Below are positions 26,501 to 34,123 of a stretch of 64,000 bases of DNA, one piece after another (the stretch's first letter is position 1; the number at the start of each line of letters is the position of its first letter). The stretch is taken from the NCBI RefSeq assembly GCF_016741815.1, contig NZ_JAERRJ010000011.1, positions 248,001-312,000 of the forward strand. Direction: 5' to 3'. The position numbers were made by a program, and so were the translations under genes. The notes beneath the pieces are model-generated. The model had not been told where the DNA came from. It did no database searches and saw only the letters and a list, made by a program, of their open reading frames with translations. Source of the stretch: Nocardia acididurans (lineage in GTDB: Bacteria; Actinomycetota; Actinomycetes; Mycobacteriales; Mycobacteriaceae).

Positions 26501-29500
26501 CCGCCGCGGCATCGCGGTCTCCATGCCGTCCGCCGGTGGCGGTGGCGGTGGCGGGGCCACCGTCGACGCCGCCGCGCTCGGCGAGTTCACCGAGCAGATC
26601 ACCGGCCGCGACGGCGTGCTCGCGCAGGCCGCCCGCGTGATCCTGGAATCGCTCGGCCACGTGGACGAGGTCTCCGCGCCGGAGGCCACCGACAACACCC
26701 TCATCGACCTGGTGTCGGCCGAACTGGGCACCGACTGGCCGCGGCTCGTCGCGCCCGCCTTCGACGCCAAGAAGGCCGTCCTGATCGACGACCGATGGGC
26801 TTCCGCCCGTGAGGATCTCGCGCGGCTGTGGCTGGGCGACGACGCCGCGCTCGGTGAGCCGTCCGTCGAGGGCTACCTGGGTGCGGGCGAAGCCGTTGCG
26901 CAGCAGGCCAACTGGTGGCGCGAGCGCGCCAAGCACGAGGCCCGCTCGGTGCTGGCCGGACTGTACGGCCGCATCGCCGAGGCCGCGCTGTCGCAGGAAG
27001 AACCCGGCGCCTGGGCCGCCGAGATCGCCGTGATCACCGGCGCCAGTAAGGGTTCCATCGCGGCCGCCGCCGCCGGGCGTCTGCTCGCGGGTGGCGCGAC
27101 CGTGGTCGTCACCACCTCCAAACTGGACGACACCCGCCTGGGCTTCTACAAGAAGCTCTACCGCGAGAACGCCCGCCACGGCGCCTCGCTGTGGGTGATC
27201 CCCGCGAATATGGCCTCCTACACCGATATCGACGCCGTCATCGACTGGGTCGGCAACGAGCAGACCGACAACGCCGGTGGCGCGAAGGTTCTCGTCAAGG
27301 AGGCCATGACCCCGACGCTGCTGCTGCCGTTCGCGGCGCCGCGCGTCGCGGGCGACCTGGCCGACGCCGGCGCCCGCGCCGAAATGGAGATGCGGGTCCT
27401 GCTGTGGTCGGTCGAGCGCCTCATCGGCGGCCTGTCCAAGCTGGGCGCGGATCACGACGTGGACGCGAAACTGCATGTGGTGCTGCCGGGTTCGCCCAAC
27501 CGCGGCCTCTTTGGCGGTGACGGCGCCTACGGCGAGTCCAAGGCCGCCCTCGACGCCGTCGTCGCCAAGTGGCGCGCGGAGAAGTCGTGGGCGCAGCGGG
27601 TCACGCTGGTGCACGCGCTCATCGGCTGGGTGCGCGGCACCGGGCTCATGGGCCACAACGACCCGCTGGTCGACGCCGTGGAGAAGGCCGGGGTGCAGAC
27701 CTGGTCCACCCAGCAGATGGCCGACGAACTGCTCAAGTGGTGCACCGAGCGGGCGCGCGGCGTCACGGCTCAGGGCCCGCAGCAGATCGACCTGACCGGT
27801 GGCCTGGCCAACGCCAAGCTGGATCTGGCCGCCCTGGCCAAGGACGCGCACGCCGAGGCCGAGGAAGCCGAGGCGAAGGCGAAGAACAGCAGCACCATTG
27901 CCGCCCTGCCCGCGCCGCCGACCCTGTCCGCCAAGCTGCCCACCCCCGAATGGGGTTCGGTCACCGCCGATCTCGACGACATGGTCGTCATCGTCGGCGC
28001 GGGCGAACTCGGCCCCTACGGTTCGGCGCGCACCCGCTTCGAGATCGAGGTCGAGGACAAGCTCTCCGCCGCCGGCGTGGTGGAACTGGCCTGGACCACC
28101 GGCCTGATCACCTGGGAGAACGACCCCAAGCCCGGCTGGTACGACGCCGAAACCGGTGACTACGTCGACGAATCCGAGGTCGCGGACCGCTACCACGACA
28201 CCGTGGTCGAACGCTGCGGCGTGCGCCGCTACGGCGACGACGGCGCGATGATCGACAACACCGCCCCGCTGCTCACCTCGGTCTTCCTCGACAAGGATCT
28301 GACCTTCGTGGTGAACAGCGAGGCCGAGGCGCGCGCCTTCTTCGCCTCCAGCCCCGAGCAGACCGTCATCACGCCGGTCGAGGGTTCGGGCGATTGGCAG
28401 GTGACGCGCAAGGCGGGCACCGAGATTCGCATTCCGCGCAAGGCCAAGCTGTCGCGGTTCGTGGGCGGCCAGATCCCCACCGGCTGGGATCCCACCAGGT
28501 GGGGCATCTCCGCCGATATGGCGAGTTCCATCGACCGCGTCGCGCTGTGGAACATCGTCTGCACCGTGGACGCGTTCCTGTCGTCGGGCTTCAGCCCCGC
28601 CGAGCTCATGAGCTGGGTGCACCCGGCCATGGTCGCCAACACCCAGGGCACCGGTATGGGCGGCATGTCCTCGATGCGCTCGCTCTACATCGACAACCTG
28701 CTCGGTGAGCCGCGCGCCAACGACATCCTGCAGGAGGCGCTGCCCAATGTCGCTCTCGCCCATGTGGTTCAGAGCTACGTCGGCTCCTACGGCGGCATGA
28801 TCCACCCGGTGGCCGCCTGCGCCACCGCGGCGGTCTCCGTCGAGGAGGGCGTGGACAAGATCCGTTTGGGCAAGGCCGATCTCGTGGTCGCCGGTGGTTA
28901 CGACGACCTCGGCATCGAAGGCATCGTCGGCTTCGGCGACATGTCCGCCACCGCCGACTCGGCCACCATGGCCGCCAAGGGCATCAGCGACCGCTACTTC
29001 TCCCGCGCCAACGACCGCCGCCGCGGCGGCTTCGTCGAATCGCAGGGCGGCGGAACGGTTCTGCTCGCTCGCGGCTCGGTGGCGCTGGAGATGGGCCTGC
29101 CGGTGCTGGGCGTGGTCGCCTACGCGCAGTCCTTCGCCGACGGCGTGCACACCTCCATCCCGGCCCCCGGCCTGGGTGCGCTGGGCGCGGGCCGCGGCGG
29201 CCCGGAGTCCCTGCTGGCCAAGGAACTTCGCAAGCTGGGTGTCGCGCCCGACGAGATCGCGGTGGTGTCCAAGCACGACACCTCCACGGCGGCCAACGAT
29301 CCCAACGAATCCGAGCTGCACGAGCGCCTCGCCACGGCCATCGGCCGCTCGGACGGCGCACCGCTGTTCGTGATCTCGCAGAAGACCCTCACCGGACACG
29401 CCAAGGGCGGTGCGGCGGCCTTCCAGCTGATCGGTCTGTGCCAGGTGCTCGAGACCGGCGTCATCCCGCCCAACCGCAGCCTCGACTGCGTGGACGAGAA

Positions 29501-29909
29501 GATGCTCGCCTACCCGCACCTGGTGTGGCTGCGCGAGAAGCTGGAACTGGGAGATCGCTTCCCGCTCAAGGCCGGTCTGGTCACCTCGCTCGGCTTCGGC
29601 CACGTGTCCGGTCTGCTCGCGGTCGTGCACCCGCAGGCGTTCGTCGAGGCCATCACCGACGCCGACAAGCGCGAGGAATACCAGCGCCGGGCCGAGGAGC
29701 GTCAGCTCGCCGGCCGCCAGCGCCTGGCCGAGGCCATGTGCGGCGGAGCCCCGCTCTACGAGCGCCCCGCCGACCGCCGCCTCGGCGGCGACGGCACCCC
29801 GGCCAAGAAGGTCCGTCAGCTCGAGGCCGACATGCTCCTGTCCGAGCAGGCCCGCCTCGGCGCCGACGCCACCTACGTCGCGGTCCCGAAGGGCCCGGCC
29901 TGCCAGTAA
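20565..29909 (+). CDS. fas: type I fatty acid synthase
   Basis: The start is TTG 20565 (product MTINESTG), which matches the MTI start of mycobacterial FAS and has GAAGGAAG upstream; the open frame begins at 20484. The 3114-residue chain has the bacterial FAS-I order. Acetyltransferase: GHSQGRIA near residue 160. Enoyl reductase: LLAGMTPTTVDAK near 430 and the FMN motif GGKAGGHHSW near 580. Dehydratase hot-dog: GDHNPIHTSDNA near 1260. Malonyl/palmitoyl transferase: AGHSVGEYNALSA near 1468. ACP: GVSSRRNQLL, with the phosphopantetheine serine at 1845 or 1846. Ketoreductase: VITGASKGSIAAA near 2156 and YGESK. Ketosynthase: ACATAAVS with Cys2752, then KHDTSTAAND and LTGHAKGG. It makes de novo C16-C26 acyl-CoAs, including primers for mycolic acids. 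Ala/Pro linkers flank the ACP (about 1770-1805). Confidence 0.97.
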   Translation: MTINESTGTGAKGKLAGKKGDTGVRASLLDRLLAGTPYALAFGGQGAAWLSELEEIGRDSALEPELTALVNEAAEKLEPVAAQLLVVRPVGFDPVAWMLEDEITDTEQGEVSAAPSAQVLRSAAVSMPGVFLTQIAALRALRLQGLDIAAQAPAAVIGHSQGRIAATAAQVHGQRDAELLAVAQLIGAAAGLVARRRGLMPVGDRSPMVAVSNVDPAQLRAVVEQVSQGVEPEKAAVLSIRNGRRRAVLSGPVLQMDRVRQRCTEIHEEQARERDAKKRGGSVFAPVFEDIPVEVAFHHPALAETVDLVRGWAQQCGLDAELAASLAQEVLVDPIDWVTIVDEAVAEGAQWILDLGPGDLLTRLTAGSLKGTGVGVLAASTRPGQRSLFTPGAAPDIAPAWAEFAPKPVRLPNGRIVVETAFTRLTGRSPILLAGMTPTTVDAKIVAAAANAGHWAELAGGGQVTEQIFADRVAELKTLLHPGRAVQFNSLFLDPYLWKLQLGGKRLVQKARTAGAPFDGVIVTAGIPELEEAVALIEELSEVGITHVAFKPGTVAQIRAVLRIADAAPEYPVIMHIEGGKAGGHHSWEDLDDLLLETYAELRNRDNVIVCVGGGIGTPERATEYLTGTWSQPHGFPVMPLDGVLVGTAAMATLEATTAPEVKQLLVDTPGTPDWVGAGTASGGMASGRSQLGADIHEIDNAASRTGRLLDEVAGDADAVAERRAEIIKALDGTAKPYFGDVATMTYVEWLERYVELAVGLDRRKDFDCGGDFSDAIADATRSVWLDITWRDRFAEMVRRTESRLNEADRGDIATLFADDAAFEEPVRALCALKERYPAAASTVLHPADVPFFVALCKTPGKPVNFVPVVDQDVRRWWRSDSLWQAHDPRYSADQVCIIPGTVAVAGITRVDEPVGELLDRFEQDTAYSLVRAGVTPAAVDGRRRAAVANGALDIVLAAPDVQWAGRTTVNPIHRLGDVDEWTMNGKGAIHTRTGSTLSATEGPETDHAYVELAVPLLGREAVKIRITVPVSVYNGGSPVVTEDDAEAAMSALLAVAAGQQLPEIKTVDGTKVAHINVAWSPDLIADHAGVTGSGLPANLSTMGRTVPDVLVGACWPAVFAVLGATRTESGASVIEGMLDLVHLDHQIDLVGQLPDGASVLAVRATAGETVDTDLGRVVEVRVKITGMLDKPETGMSMPTIATLTERFAIRGRTGAGELTDPPRAAGTLSEQATDTPRRRRRDVTLTAPRAMAAFAQVSGDHNPIHTSDNAAKLAGLGQPIVHGMWLSAAAQHAVSAIDAGDKVPPRTLTAWTTRFLGMVRPGAQIDVRVERVAVDQGSEIIEVSCRIDGDLVMTGTGRVAPPKTVYAFPGQGIQAKGMGLDARTRSKAAKEAWDAADKHTREVLGFSILAVVRDNPTYLKARGVEYRHPQGVLHLTQFTQVAMATLGVAQVAELREAGAFIEGAMLAGHSVGEYNALSAVAGVLPLPAVLEVVFQRGSAMHELVPRDAQGRSNYRMAAIRPSQIGVPDSAVVDFVATVGAKAGEFLEVVNLNLRGSQYAIAGTVKGLEVLEAEIERRRAEFGGKRAFVLIPGIDVPFHSTVLRAGVPEFRNKLLELLPEDLDPSLLIGRYIPNLVPRLFNLEREYVQEIADLVPSEPLADVLANWEERSADQVELCRVVLVELLAWQFASPVRWIETQDLLFTDVEHGGLGVERFVEIGLAATPTVANLASNTLKLPAFGTAVVEVLNIERESGIVYATDTDPAPVEEPEETPAATESSKDAAAPVAAAAPAAAAAAPAGGPRPDDIAFVAADATRVLIALWTKLRLDQIGPVDTIEGLCDGVSSRRNQLLVDLGAELSLGAIDGAADADMGALAGTVDRLARTYKPFGSVLSDAIGDHLRKVFGPSGKRPAAIAERVTKVWGLGDGWASHVTAEVSLGTREGASVRGGDLGGLVSGGLNDGAAVDNAIDTAVQAVASRRGIAVSMPSAGGGGGGGATVDAAALGEFTEQITGRDGVLAQAARVILESLGHVDEVSAPEATDNTLIDLVSAELGTDWPRLVAPAFDAKKAVLIDDRWASAREDLARLWLGDDAALGEPSVEGYLGAGEAVAQQANWWRERAKHEARSVLAGLYGRIAEAALSQEEPGAWAAEIAVITGASKGSIAAAAAGRLLAGGATVVVTTSKLDDTRLGFYKKLYRENARHGASLWVIPANMASYTDIDAVIDWVGNEQTDNAGGAKVLVKEAMTPTLLLPFAAPRVAGDLADAGARAEMEMRVLLWSVERLIGGLSKLGADHDVDAKLHVVLPGSPNRGLFGGDGAYGESKAALDAVVAKWRAEKSWAQRVTLVHALIGWVRGTGLMGHNDPLVDAVEKAGVQTWSTQQMADELLKWCTERARGVTAQGPQQIDLTGGLANAKLDLAALAKDAHAEAEEAEAKAKNSSTIAALPAPPTLSAKLPTPEWGSVTADLDDMVVIVGAGELGPYGSARTRFEIEVEDKLSAAGVVELAWTTGLITWENDPKPGWYDAETGDYVDESEVADRYHDTVVERCGVRRYGDDGAMIDNTAPLLTSVFLDKDLTFVVNSEAEARAFFASSPEQTVITPVEGSGDWQVTRKAGTEIRIPRKAKLSRFVGGQIPTGWDPTRWGISADMASSIDRVALWNIVCTVDAFLSSGFSPAELMSWVHPAMVANTQGTGMGGMSSMRSLYIDNLLGEPRANDILQEALPNVALAHVVQSYVGSYGGMIHPVAACATAAVSVEEGVDKIRLGKADLVVAGGYDDLGIEGIVGFGDMSATADSATMAAKGISDRYFSRANDRRRGGFVESQGGGTVLLARGSVALEMGLPVLGVVAYAQSFADGVHTSIPAPGLGALGAGRGGPESLLAKELRKLGVAPDEIAVVSKHDTSTAANDPNESELHERLATAIGRSDGAPLFVISQKTLTGHAKGGAAAFQLIGLCQVLETGVIPPNRSLDCVDEKMLAYPHLVWLREKLELGDRFPLKAGLVTSLGFGHVSGLLAVVHPQAFVEAITDADKREEYQRRAEERQLAGRQRLAEAMCGGAPLYERPADRRLGGDGTPAKKVRQLEADMLLSEQARLGADATYVAVPKGPACQ

Positions 29910-29931
29910 CCGCGGTCAGGTGAATTGATCC

Positions 29932-29974
29932 CGATTCGCCCCGCGCCGGTACCCGGCGCGGGGCGAATCGTTTT
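29932..29974 (+). terminator. strong intrinsic terminator between fas and acpS
   Basis: A perfect 18-bp stem (29932-29949 with 29953-29970), three-base loop TAC, then TTTT at 29971-29974. It lies 22 bp after the fas stop and about 105 bp before acpS. Confidence 0.8.
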
Positions 29975-30079
29975 CGCGCGCACCGCAACCTACGGCCGCG
30001 GAGGCTACGGAGTCGTAGGATCCGCTGGTATGTTGCGGCCATTCAGTCGCATCAACGAGGAATCGAGGAGTCCCGCACA

Positions 30080-30502
30080 GTGACGATCCTTGGTATCGGC
30101 CTGGACTTGGTCACCATCTCCGAGTTCGCCGAACAACTGGAACGCACCGGAACCACCATGCTCCGGGAGAGTTTCACCGCCGGAGAACGGCGCTACTGCC
30201 AGAGCAAGGGCACCGACCCGGCGCGCAGTTACGCCACCCGCTGGGCCGCCAAAGAAGCGGTCATCAAGGCGTGGGCCTCCTCTCGCTTCGCACGCAGCCC
30301 GCAGATCGGAGACAACCCGTACCCGCTGATCGAGGTGGTGAACGACGCGTGGGGGAGGCCGAGCATCAAATTGCACGGTCTCGCAGCTGAATTCCTGCCC
30401 CGGGTGCGGGTGCATCTGTCGCTCACCCACGACGGCGACACGGCGGCCGCCATGGTGGTGCTGGAAGATCCCGGTGAACTAGCCGACTTGATCGGGAACT
30501 AG
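30080..30502 (+). CDS. acpS: holo-[acyl-carrier-protein] synthase
   Basis: A 140-residue AcpS-type phosphopantetheinyl transferase with a GTG start. The signature motifs are GIGLDLVTI near the N-terminus (Mg-binding Asp9) and RWAAKEAVIKAW (catalytic Glu/Lys) in the middle; LSLTHDGDTAAAMVV closes the fold. It transfers 4'-phosphopantetheine from CoA to the ACP domain of FAS-I, and possibly AcpM. Its place after fas matches the fas-acpS pair of mycobacteria, but here a strong terminator intervenes. The 3' end overlaps the TetR gene by 4 bp, tail to tail, sharing a CTAG. Confidence 0.95.
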   Translation: MTILGIGLDLVTISEFAEQLERTGTTMLRESFTAGERRYCQSKGTDPARSYATRWAAKEAVIKAWASSRFARSPQIGDNPYPLIEVVNDAWGRPSIKLHGLAAEFLPRVRVHLSLTHDGDTAAAMVVLEDPGELADLIGN

Positions 30503-31143
30503 TTCACATCGGGTTCGACGGGCGTCCGCTGGCCGCCCGTACGCGATTCCTTCTCGGCGATCAGCAGGTACGCGACCATGAGCCGCTTCAACTCCGCCAC
30601 CGCGTCCTCGTGGCTGAGGCCGTCCTGCACCGAGAAGTTCAGCATCGAGTAGACGACGTGCACCAGCACCTGCGCCATCATGGAGCGACGCCCGCGGGGG
30701 GTGCGCGGCATCAGCGGGCGCAGCATCTGCGCCACCGCCTCGGCGAATTCCTTCTCGTGAATGGCCCCGGTCGCCCGCGTGGACGGGGTGGACTGCATGG
30801 CCAGCCACACCTCGCGGCGTGACGGGTCGGTCATCCACAGGTCGGCCAGATGGTCGACGAGCGCGTTCATGTGCCGCAGCCAGTCCATCGACGGGATCTC
30901 GCCGTGGAAGTCGGACAGCTCCTGCGAAACCGCCACCAGGTCTTGACGATTGAGTTCGCACACGATCACGTACTTGTTGGCGAAGAACTGGTACAGGGTG
31001 CCGATCGGCACTTCCGCACGGGCCGCGACCTCTTCACAGGTGAAGGATTCGAAACCGACCTCTACCAGCAGTTCTCGCGACGACTGTAGGAGCGCGTCGA
31101 ATTTCCGCTTGGACCGTTCCTGCGTGGGGCGGCGACGGGGCAT
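30499..31143 (-). CDS. TetR-family regulator next to acpS
   Basis: ATG 31143 (MPRRRPTQERSKRK) is taken as the start, with AGGAG close upstream; a GTG at 31221 would add 26 residues without a visible ribosome site. The product is 214 residues with a clear helix-turn-helix, FTCEEVAARAEVPIGTLYQFFANKY, and a helical C-terminal ligand domain. It is convergent with acpS, overlapping by 4 bp, and divergent from the membrane protein gene at 31399. A short palindrome GCTAC-TG-GTAGC (31231-31242) in the divergent region is a possible operator. The ligand is unknown. Confidence 0.85.
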   Translation of the reverse strand: MPRRRPTQERSKRKFDALLQSSRELLVEVGFESFTCEEVAARAEVPIGTLYQFFANKYVIVCELNRQDLVAVSQELSDFHGEIPSMDWLRHMNALVDHLADLWMTDPSRREVWLAMQSTPSTRATGAIHEKEFAEAVAQMLRPLMPRTPRGRRSMMAQVLVHVVYSMLNFSVQDGLSHEDAVAELKRLMVAYLLIAEKESRTGGQRTPVEPDVN

Positions 31144-31398
31144 CAGCTCCTGCGGGTCGTCTTGCAGCTCCAACGCAGGGTCCGGTCGTCGAGTCGACCT
31201 GGTTCCCGTGCGCGCTTCCACGTTCAACAGGCTACTGGTAGCGACACTCCGATGACACGCTGCGGTGCTTCGTGTGTCCCCATCTCGCCGTCCCTTTCGA
31301 CCCATCCGCACCGGGAACGGCTCCGAACCTTCATCGCAGCTGCTTCTCAGCTGCACACCCTGGGGGCTGTCTGTACGACGACGTTGGAAGGCTGATCT

Positions 31399-32772
31399 GT
31401 GGTTGCTTCTGCTGTTGTTCGTTCCGCGGTGACCATCGGCGTGGCCACCGAACGCGGCACCGTGCGCGCCGTGGCACTCGCCGAAGACGGCGACAAGCTG
31501 GCCGACCGCGTGGTCATGGAACGAACCGAGAAGATCACCGGCGACACCAAGGCGGATCTGGCCGCCGCGGTCGAACTGGTGCTGGAGGAACTCGCCGACA
31601 AAATCGCGCCCGATCGCGAGATCGTGGGCGCGGCGGTCGCCTACCGCGATGCCGCCGAACGGCGCGCCATCGTCACCAAGCTCGCCGCCGGGCCGTGGCA
31701 CGAGGCGTCACTCGTGTCGGCCAAGGCCGCGCATCTGGCCGTCTCCCGCGCCATGAGCTGGGTGGACGAGTTCGAGGATCTCGCCATCTGCGAGGTGGTG
31801 CCCGGCTATCAGGCGTTCTCGCTCATCGACTCCGACCGCAGCCGGGTGCTCGCGGCGGTATCGCTCGCGGGCGGCACCGAATCCGAGGAGTCCATGCGCG
31901 CGGCCGTCACCGCCGCCTGGGACCAGTTCGACGCCGCCGGGGTGAAACCCGACGCCGTGGTGCTCATCGGCTCGGCCGCAAGTGAATCCGCCGTGGTGGG
32001 GGCGCTGGAGGCGGGCTTCGGCGCACCGGTCATCCCGTGCTCGATCGCGGCGGTGGCCCCGGCCATGGGCGCGGCGCTGGCCGCCCTGCCGGAAACCGAG
32101 TACGCGGGCGAGGCGGCCGAACGCATCCGCCGGGCGCGCGGCACGGCCGCACTGTTCGCCGCGGCCAGTGTGCTCGCGGGCGGTCTGGTGGCGGGCGGCG
32201 TCTACGCCGCGAGCAACAACACCAAGACCGTGCAGGAGCCCATGCTCACCGACGCACGCATCTCGGCCGACAAGCACAACAACCCCGAGCAGAAGATCGG
32301 CGACCAGGCACCCGCGCTGCCCGACACAGGCTCGGCTGGTCAGCTCGCCGAAGGTCTCCCGGAGGGCGTCGTCCCCGGCGGTGTCGCGCCCGAGGGCGTG
32401 CCCACCCCCACCGACGCGGGGCTGCAGCTGCCCGAGGGCCAAGCGGCCCCCGAGCCCCTCCCCGAACCCGACGTGGTCACGGTCGACCCGGCCACCCTCG
32501 ACAACTGGGGCCCGAGTTCCGATGCGCAGCTTGCCGATTGGCGTCCCACCAAGCCGCTGATCAAGAGCCAGCCCGACACCGAATCCGAGAGCACCACCCC
32601 CGCGGGCATCATCCCGGCCCCCACCCACCCGGTCGGCGCACCCACCGAGGGCGGCCTCTTCCCGGGCGAGATGGCCCCACCCCCACTCGGCACCCCCGAG
32701 TTCGCCAAGTGGTGGGACAACCACTGGCACATGATGCTCCAGTGGGCGGCGCAGATGCTGCCCAAGGTGTAA
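31399..32772 (+). CDS. membrane protein with soluble N-terminal domain and proline-rich tail
   Basis: A 457-residue protein with a GTG start behind GGAAGG. Residues 1-245 form a soluble alpha/beta domain. They begin with a strand pattern (AVTIGVATERGTVRAVALA) that repeats later as VLIGSAASESAVVGALEAG, reminiscent of an actin/HSP70-like ATPase fold. One membrane helix follows (about 250-275). The rest is an acidic, Pro-rich, low-complexity extracytoplasmic segment ending in a conserved-looking Trp/His-rich cap (FAKWWDNHWHMMLQWAAQML). Similar modular proteins of unknown function occur in mycobacteria. No function is assigned; a cell-envelope sensor or scaffold is possible. A bidirectional terminator follows at 32888. 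Confidence 0.8.
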   Translation: MVASAVVRSAVTIGVATERGTVRAVALAEDGDKLADRVVMERTEKITGDTKADLAAAVELVLEELADKIAPDREIVGAAVAYRDAAERRAIVTKLAAGPWHEASLVSAKAAHLAVSRAMSWVDEFEDLAICEVVPGYQAFSLIDSDRSRVLAAVSLAGGTESEESMRAAVTAAWDQFDAAGVKPDAVVLIGSAASESAVVGALEAGFGAPVIPCSIAAVAPAMGAALAALPETEYAGEAAERIRRARGTAALFAAASVLAGGLVAGGVYAASNNTKTVQEPMLTDARISADKHNNPEQKIGDQAPALPDTGSAGQLAEGLPEGVVPGGVAPEGVPTPTDAGLQLPEGQAAPEPLPEPDVVTVDPATLDNWGPSSDAQLADWRPTKPLIKSQPDTESESTTPAGIIPAPTHPVGAPTEGGLFPGEMAPPPLGTPEFAKWWDNHWHMMLQWAAQMLPKV

Positions 32773-32887
32773 CCAACTCTCGGAGCTCTCAGCGGCTTCG
32801 CCCCCGAACCCCCGAGGGCGGCAGGGCTTCGCCTCGAAGACCGACCCGGCCCGCTCCGGCGATCCCGGGCCCCGGGATCGTGCCGTT

Positions 32888-32917
32888 GCCGGATGACTCA
32901 CCTGCGAGTCATCCGGC
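32888..32917. terminator. bidirectional terminator hairpin
   Basis: Perfect 12-bp arms (32888-32899 and 32906-32917) with loop ACCTGC, followed by a T-containing stretch (GGTCGTTTTCC). It lies between the convergent genes ending at 32772 and 32933. Confidence 0.65.
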
Positions 32918-32932
32918 GCGGTCGTTTTCCGG

Positions 32933-33172
32933 CTATCCGATCGGGGTGCGGCACGTCGCCGGGGGCTGGTTCGAGCTGCCGCCGATCACCAGGGCCCAGT
33001 GGAACATGCACACCAGGCCGCCCAGGCTGACGCTGCCCGAAGTCTGGCCGTCCGCGACGGCGGTGGTGCCCGTTGCGGGGGCGGGGTCGGCCGTCGCCGC
33101 GGGGGCCGCCAGCGCCGGAGCTATGAGTGCTCCGGCGACCAGGGCACCTGCCATCGCCTGACGAATACGCAT
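32933..33172 (-). CDS. small secreted protein (79 aa) with two cysteines
   Basis: ATG 33172 is preceded by AGAGGACAGG, a good ribosome site. The 79-residue precursor has a basic start (MRIRQAMAG), a hydrophobic core and an AxA cleavage site around ATADP (about residue 28). The mature peptide is about 50 residues, Gly/Ser/Thr-rich, with two cysteines (LVCMFHWAL and PPATCRTP) that could form one disulfide. It matches no family I can name. It lies 107 bp from the bcp gene on the same strand. Confidence 0.7.
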   Translation of the reverse strand: MRIRQAMAGALVAGALIAPALAAPAATADPAPATGTTAVADGQTSGSVSLGGLVCMFHWALVIGGSSNQPPATCRTPIG

Positions 33173-33279
33173 AAACCTGTCCTCTTCCACTCTGCGACCC
33201 CGACCGAAGATCAGGAAACAGGAGTGGGACCGCCTGGGCCAGACCGGAATTCCCGGGGCGCACCGGCCCCGGGACATGG

Positions 33280-33753
33280 TCATACCGAGAGTTCGCGGCG
33301 GAGTTTGGCGACGTGGCCTGTGGCGCGGACGTTGTACTGGGCCACTTCGATCTTCCCCTTCTCGTCGATGAGGAAGGTGGAGCGGATGACGCCGACGACG
33401 GTCTTGCCGTACATGGTCTTCTCGCCGAAGGCGCCGTAGGCGGACAGGGTTTCCTTGTCCGGGTCCGACAGCAGCGGGAAGGTGAGGTTCTCGTTGTCGC
33501 GGAACTTGGCCAGCTTGGCGGGCTTGTCGGGGGAGATGCCCAGGACGTCGATGCCCGCCTCGTTGAGTTCGGCCAGGCTGTCGCGGAAGTCGCAGGCCTG
33601 CTTGGTGCAGCCGGGGGTGCTCGCGGCGGGGTAGAAGTAGACGATCACCTTGCGGCCGCGGTAGTCGGACAGCGACACCTGCTTGCCGTCGGCGTCGGAG
33701 AGCGTGAAGGCGGGGGCGGTGTCGCCGGGACTGAGTCGGTGGTTCTCGGTCAT
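33280..33753 (-). CDS. bcp: peroxiredoxin, bacterioferritin comigratory protein type (thiol peroxidase)
   Basis: A 157-residue BCP/PrxQ-class peroxiredoxin starting at ATG 33753. The peroxidatic cysteine lies in STPGCTKQACDFRD, with a second cysteine five residues later as the classical PrxQ resolving cysteine. The motifs GDTAPAFTLSDADG, VIVYFYPAAS and RSTFLIDEKGKI also fit. It reduces H2O2 and lipid hydroperoxides using thioredoxin. In M. tuberculosis bcp (Rv2521) lies close to fas-acpS and next to Rv2520c; the same order is kept here. It is divergent from the DUF3618 gene. Confidence 0.94.
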   Translation of the reverse strand: MTENHRLSPGDTAPAFTLSDADGKQVSLSDYRGRKVIVYFYPAASTPGCTKQACDFRDSLAELNEAGIDVLGISPDKPAKLAKFRDNENLTFPLLSDPDKETLSAYGAFGEKTMYGKTVVGVIRSTFLIDEKGKIEVAQYNVRATGHVAKLRRELSV

Positions 33754-33837
33754 GCATGGCACCGTAGTCGACGGGGTGAACGGCCCGCGGCCTATACACT
33801 CCAGGCAGGCAGATGCCCCCTTAGACAGGAGTGTGAC

Positions 33838-34062
33838 GTGGCGAGAGATACCGAGGCGATCGAGCGGGAGATCGAGGCCGCGCGTAACCGGCTCGCGAAC
33901 ACCCTCGACGAACTCGCGGTGCGGGCCGATCCGCAGCGGCTGGCCGACAACACCAAGCAGGCGTTCGTAGCGAAGGTGAACGAGCCGAAGATCAAGTACA
34001 GCCTCATCGGCGCGGGCGCGCTCGTCGGCCTGCTCGTGCTGGTCAAGATCTTCCGCCGGTAG
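33838..34062 (+). CDS. DUF3618 membrane protein
   Basis: GTG 33838 follows ACAGGAG. The 74-residue protein has an N-terminal amphipathic part (DTEAIEREIEAARNRLANTL, with the DELAVRADPQRL continuation typical of DUF3618) and one C-terminal membrane helix (LIGAGALVGLLVLVKIF). It equals the size and place of Rv2520c beside bcp in M. tuberculosis. The family has no established function; its helix-plus-anchor layout suggests a small membrane-associated scaffold. A strong terminator follows. Confidence 0.88.
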   Translation: MARDTEAIEREIEAARNRLANTLDELAVRADPQRLADNTKQAFVAKVNEPKIKYSLIGAGALVGLLVLVKIFRR

Positions 34063-34073
34063 CAGCGAACAGC

Positions 34074-34110
34074 AAAACACCCGGTGCGTATCGGCGCACC
34101 GGGTGTTTTT
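34074..34110. terminator. strong bidirectional intrinsic terminator
   Basis: A 15-bp perfect stem (34074-34088 with 34095-34109) and loop TATCGG; A-tract and T-tract at the two ends let it work in both directions. It lies between the convergent DUF3618 and Excalibur genes. Confidence 0.9.
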
Positions 34111-34123
34111 GTTCGTCTGTGAA

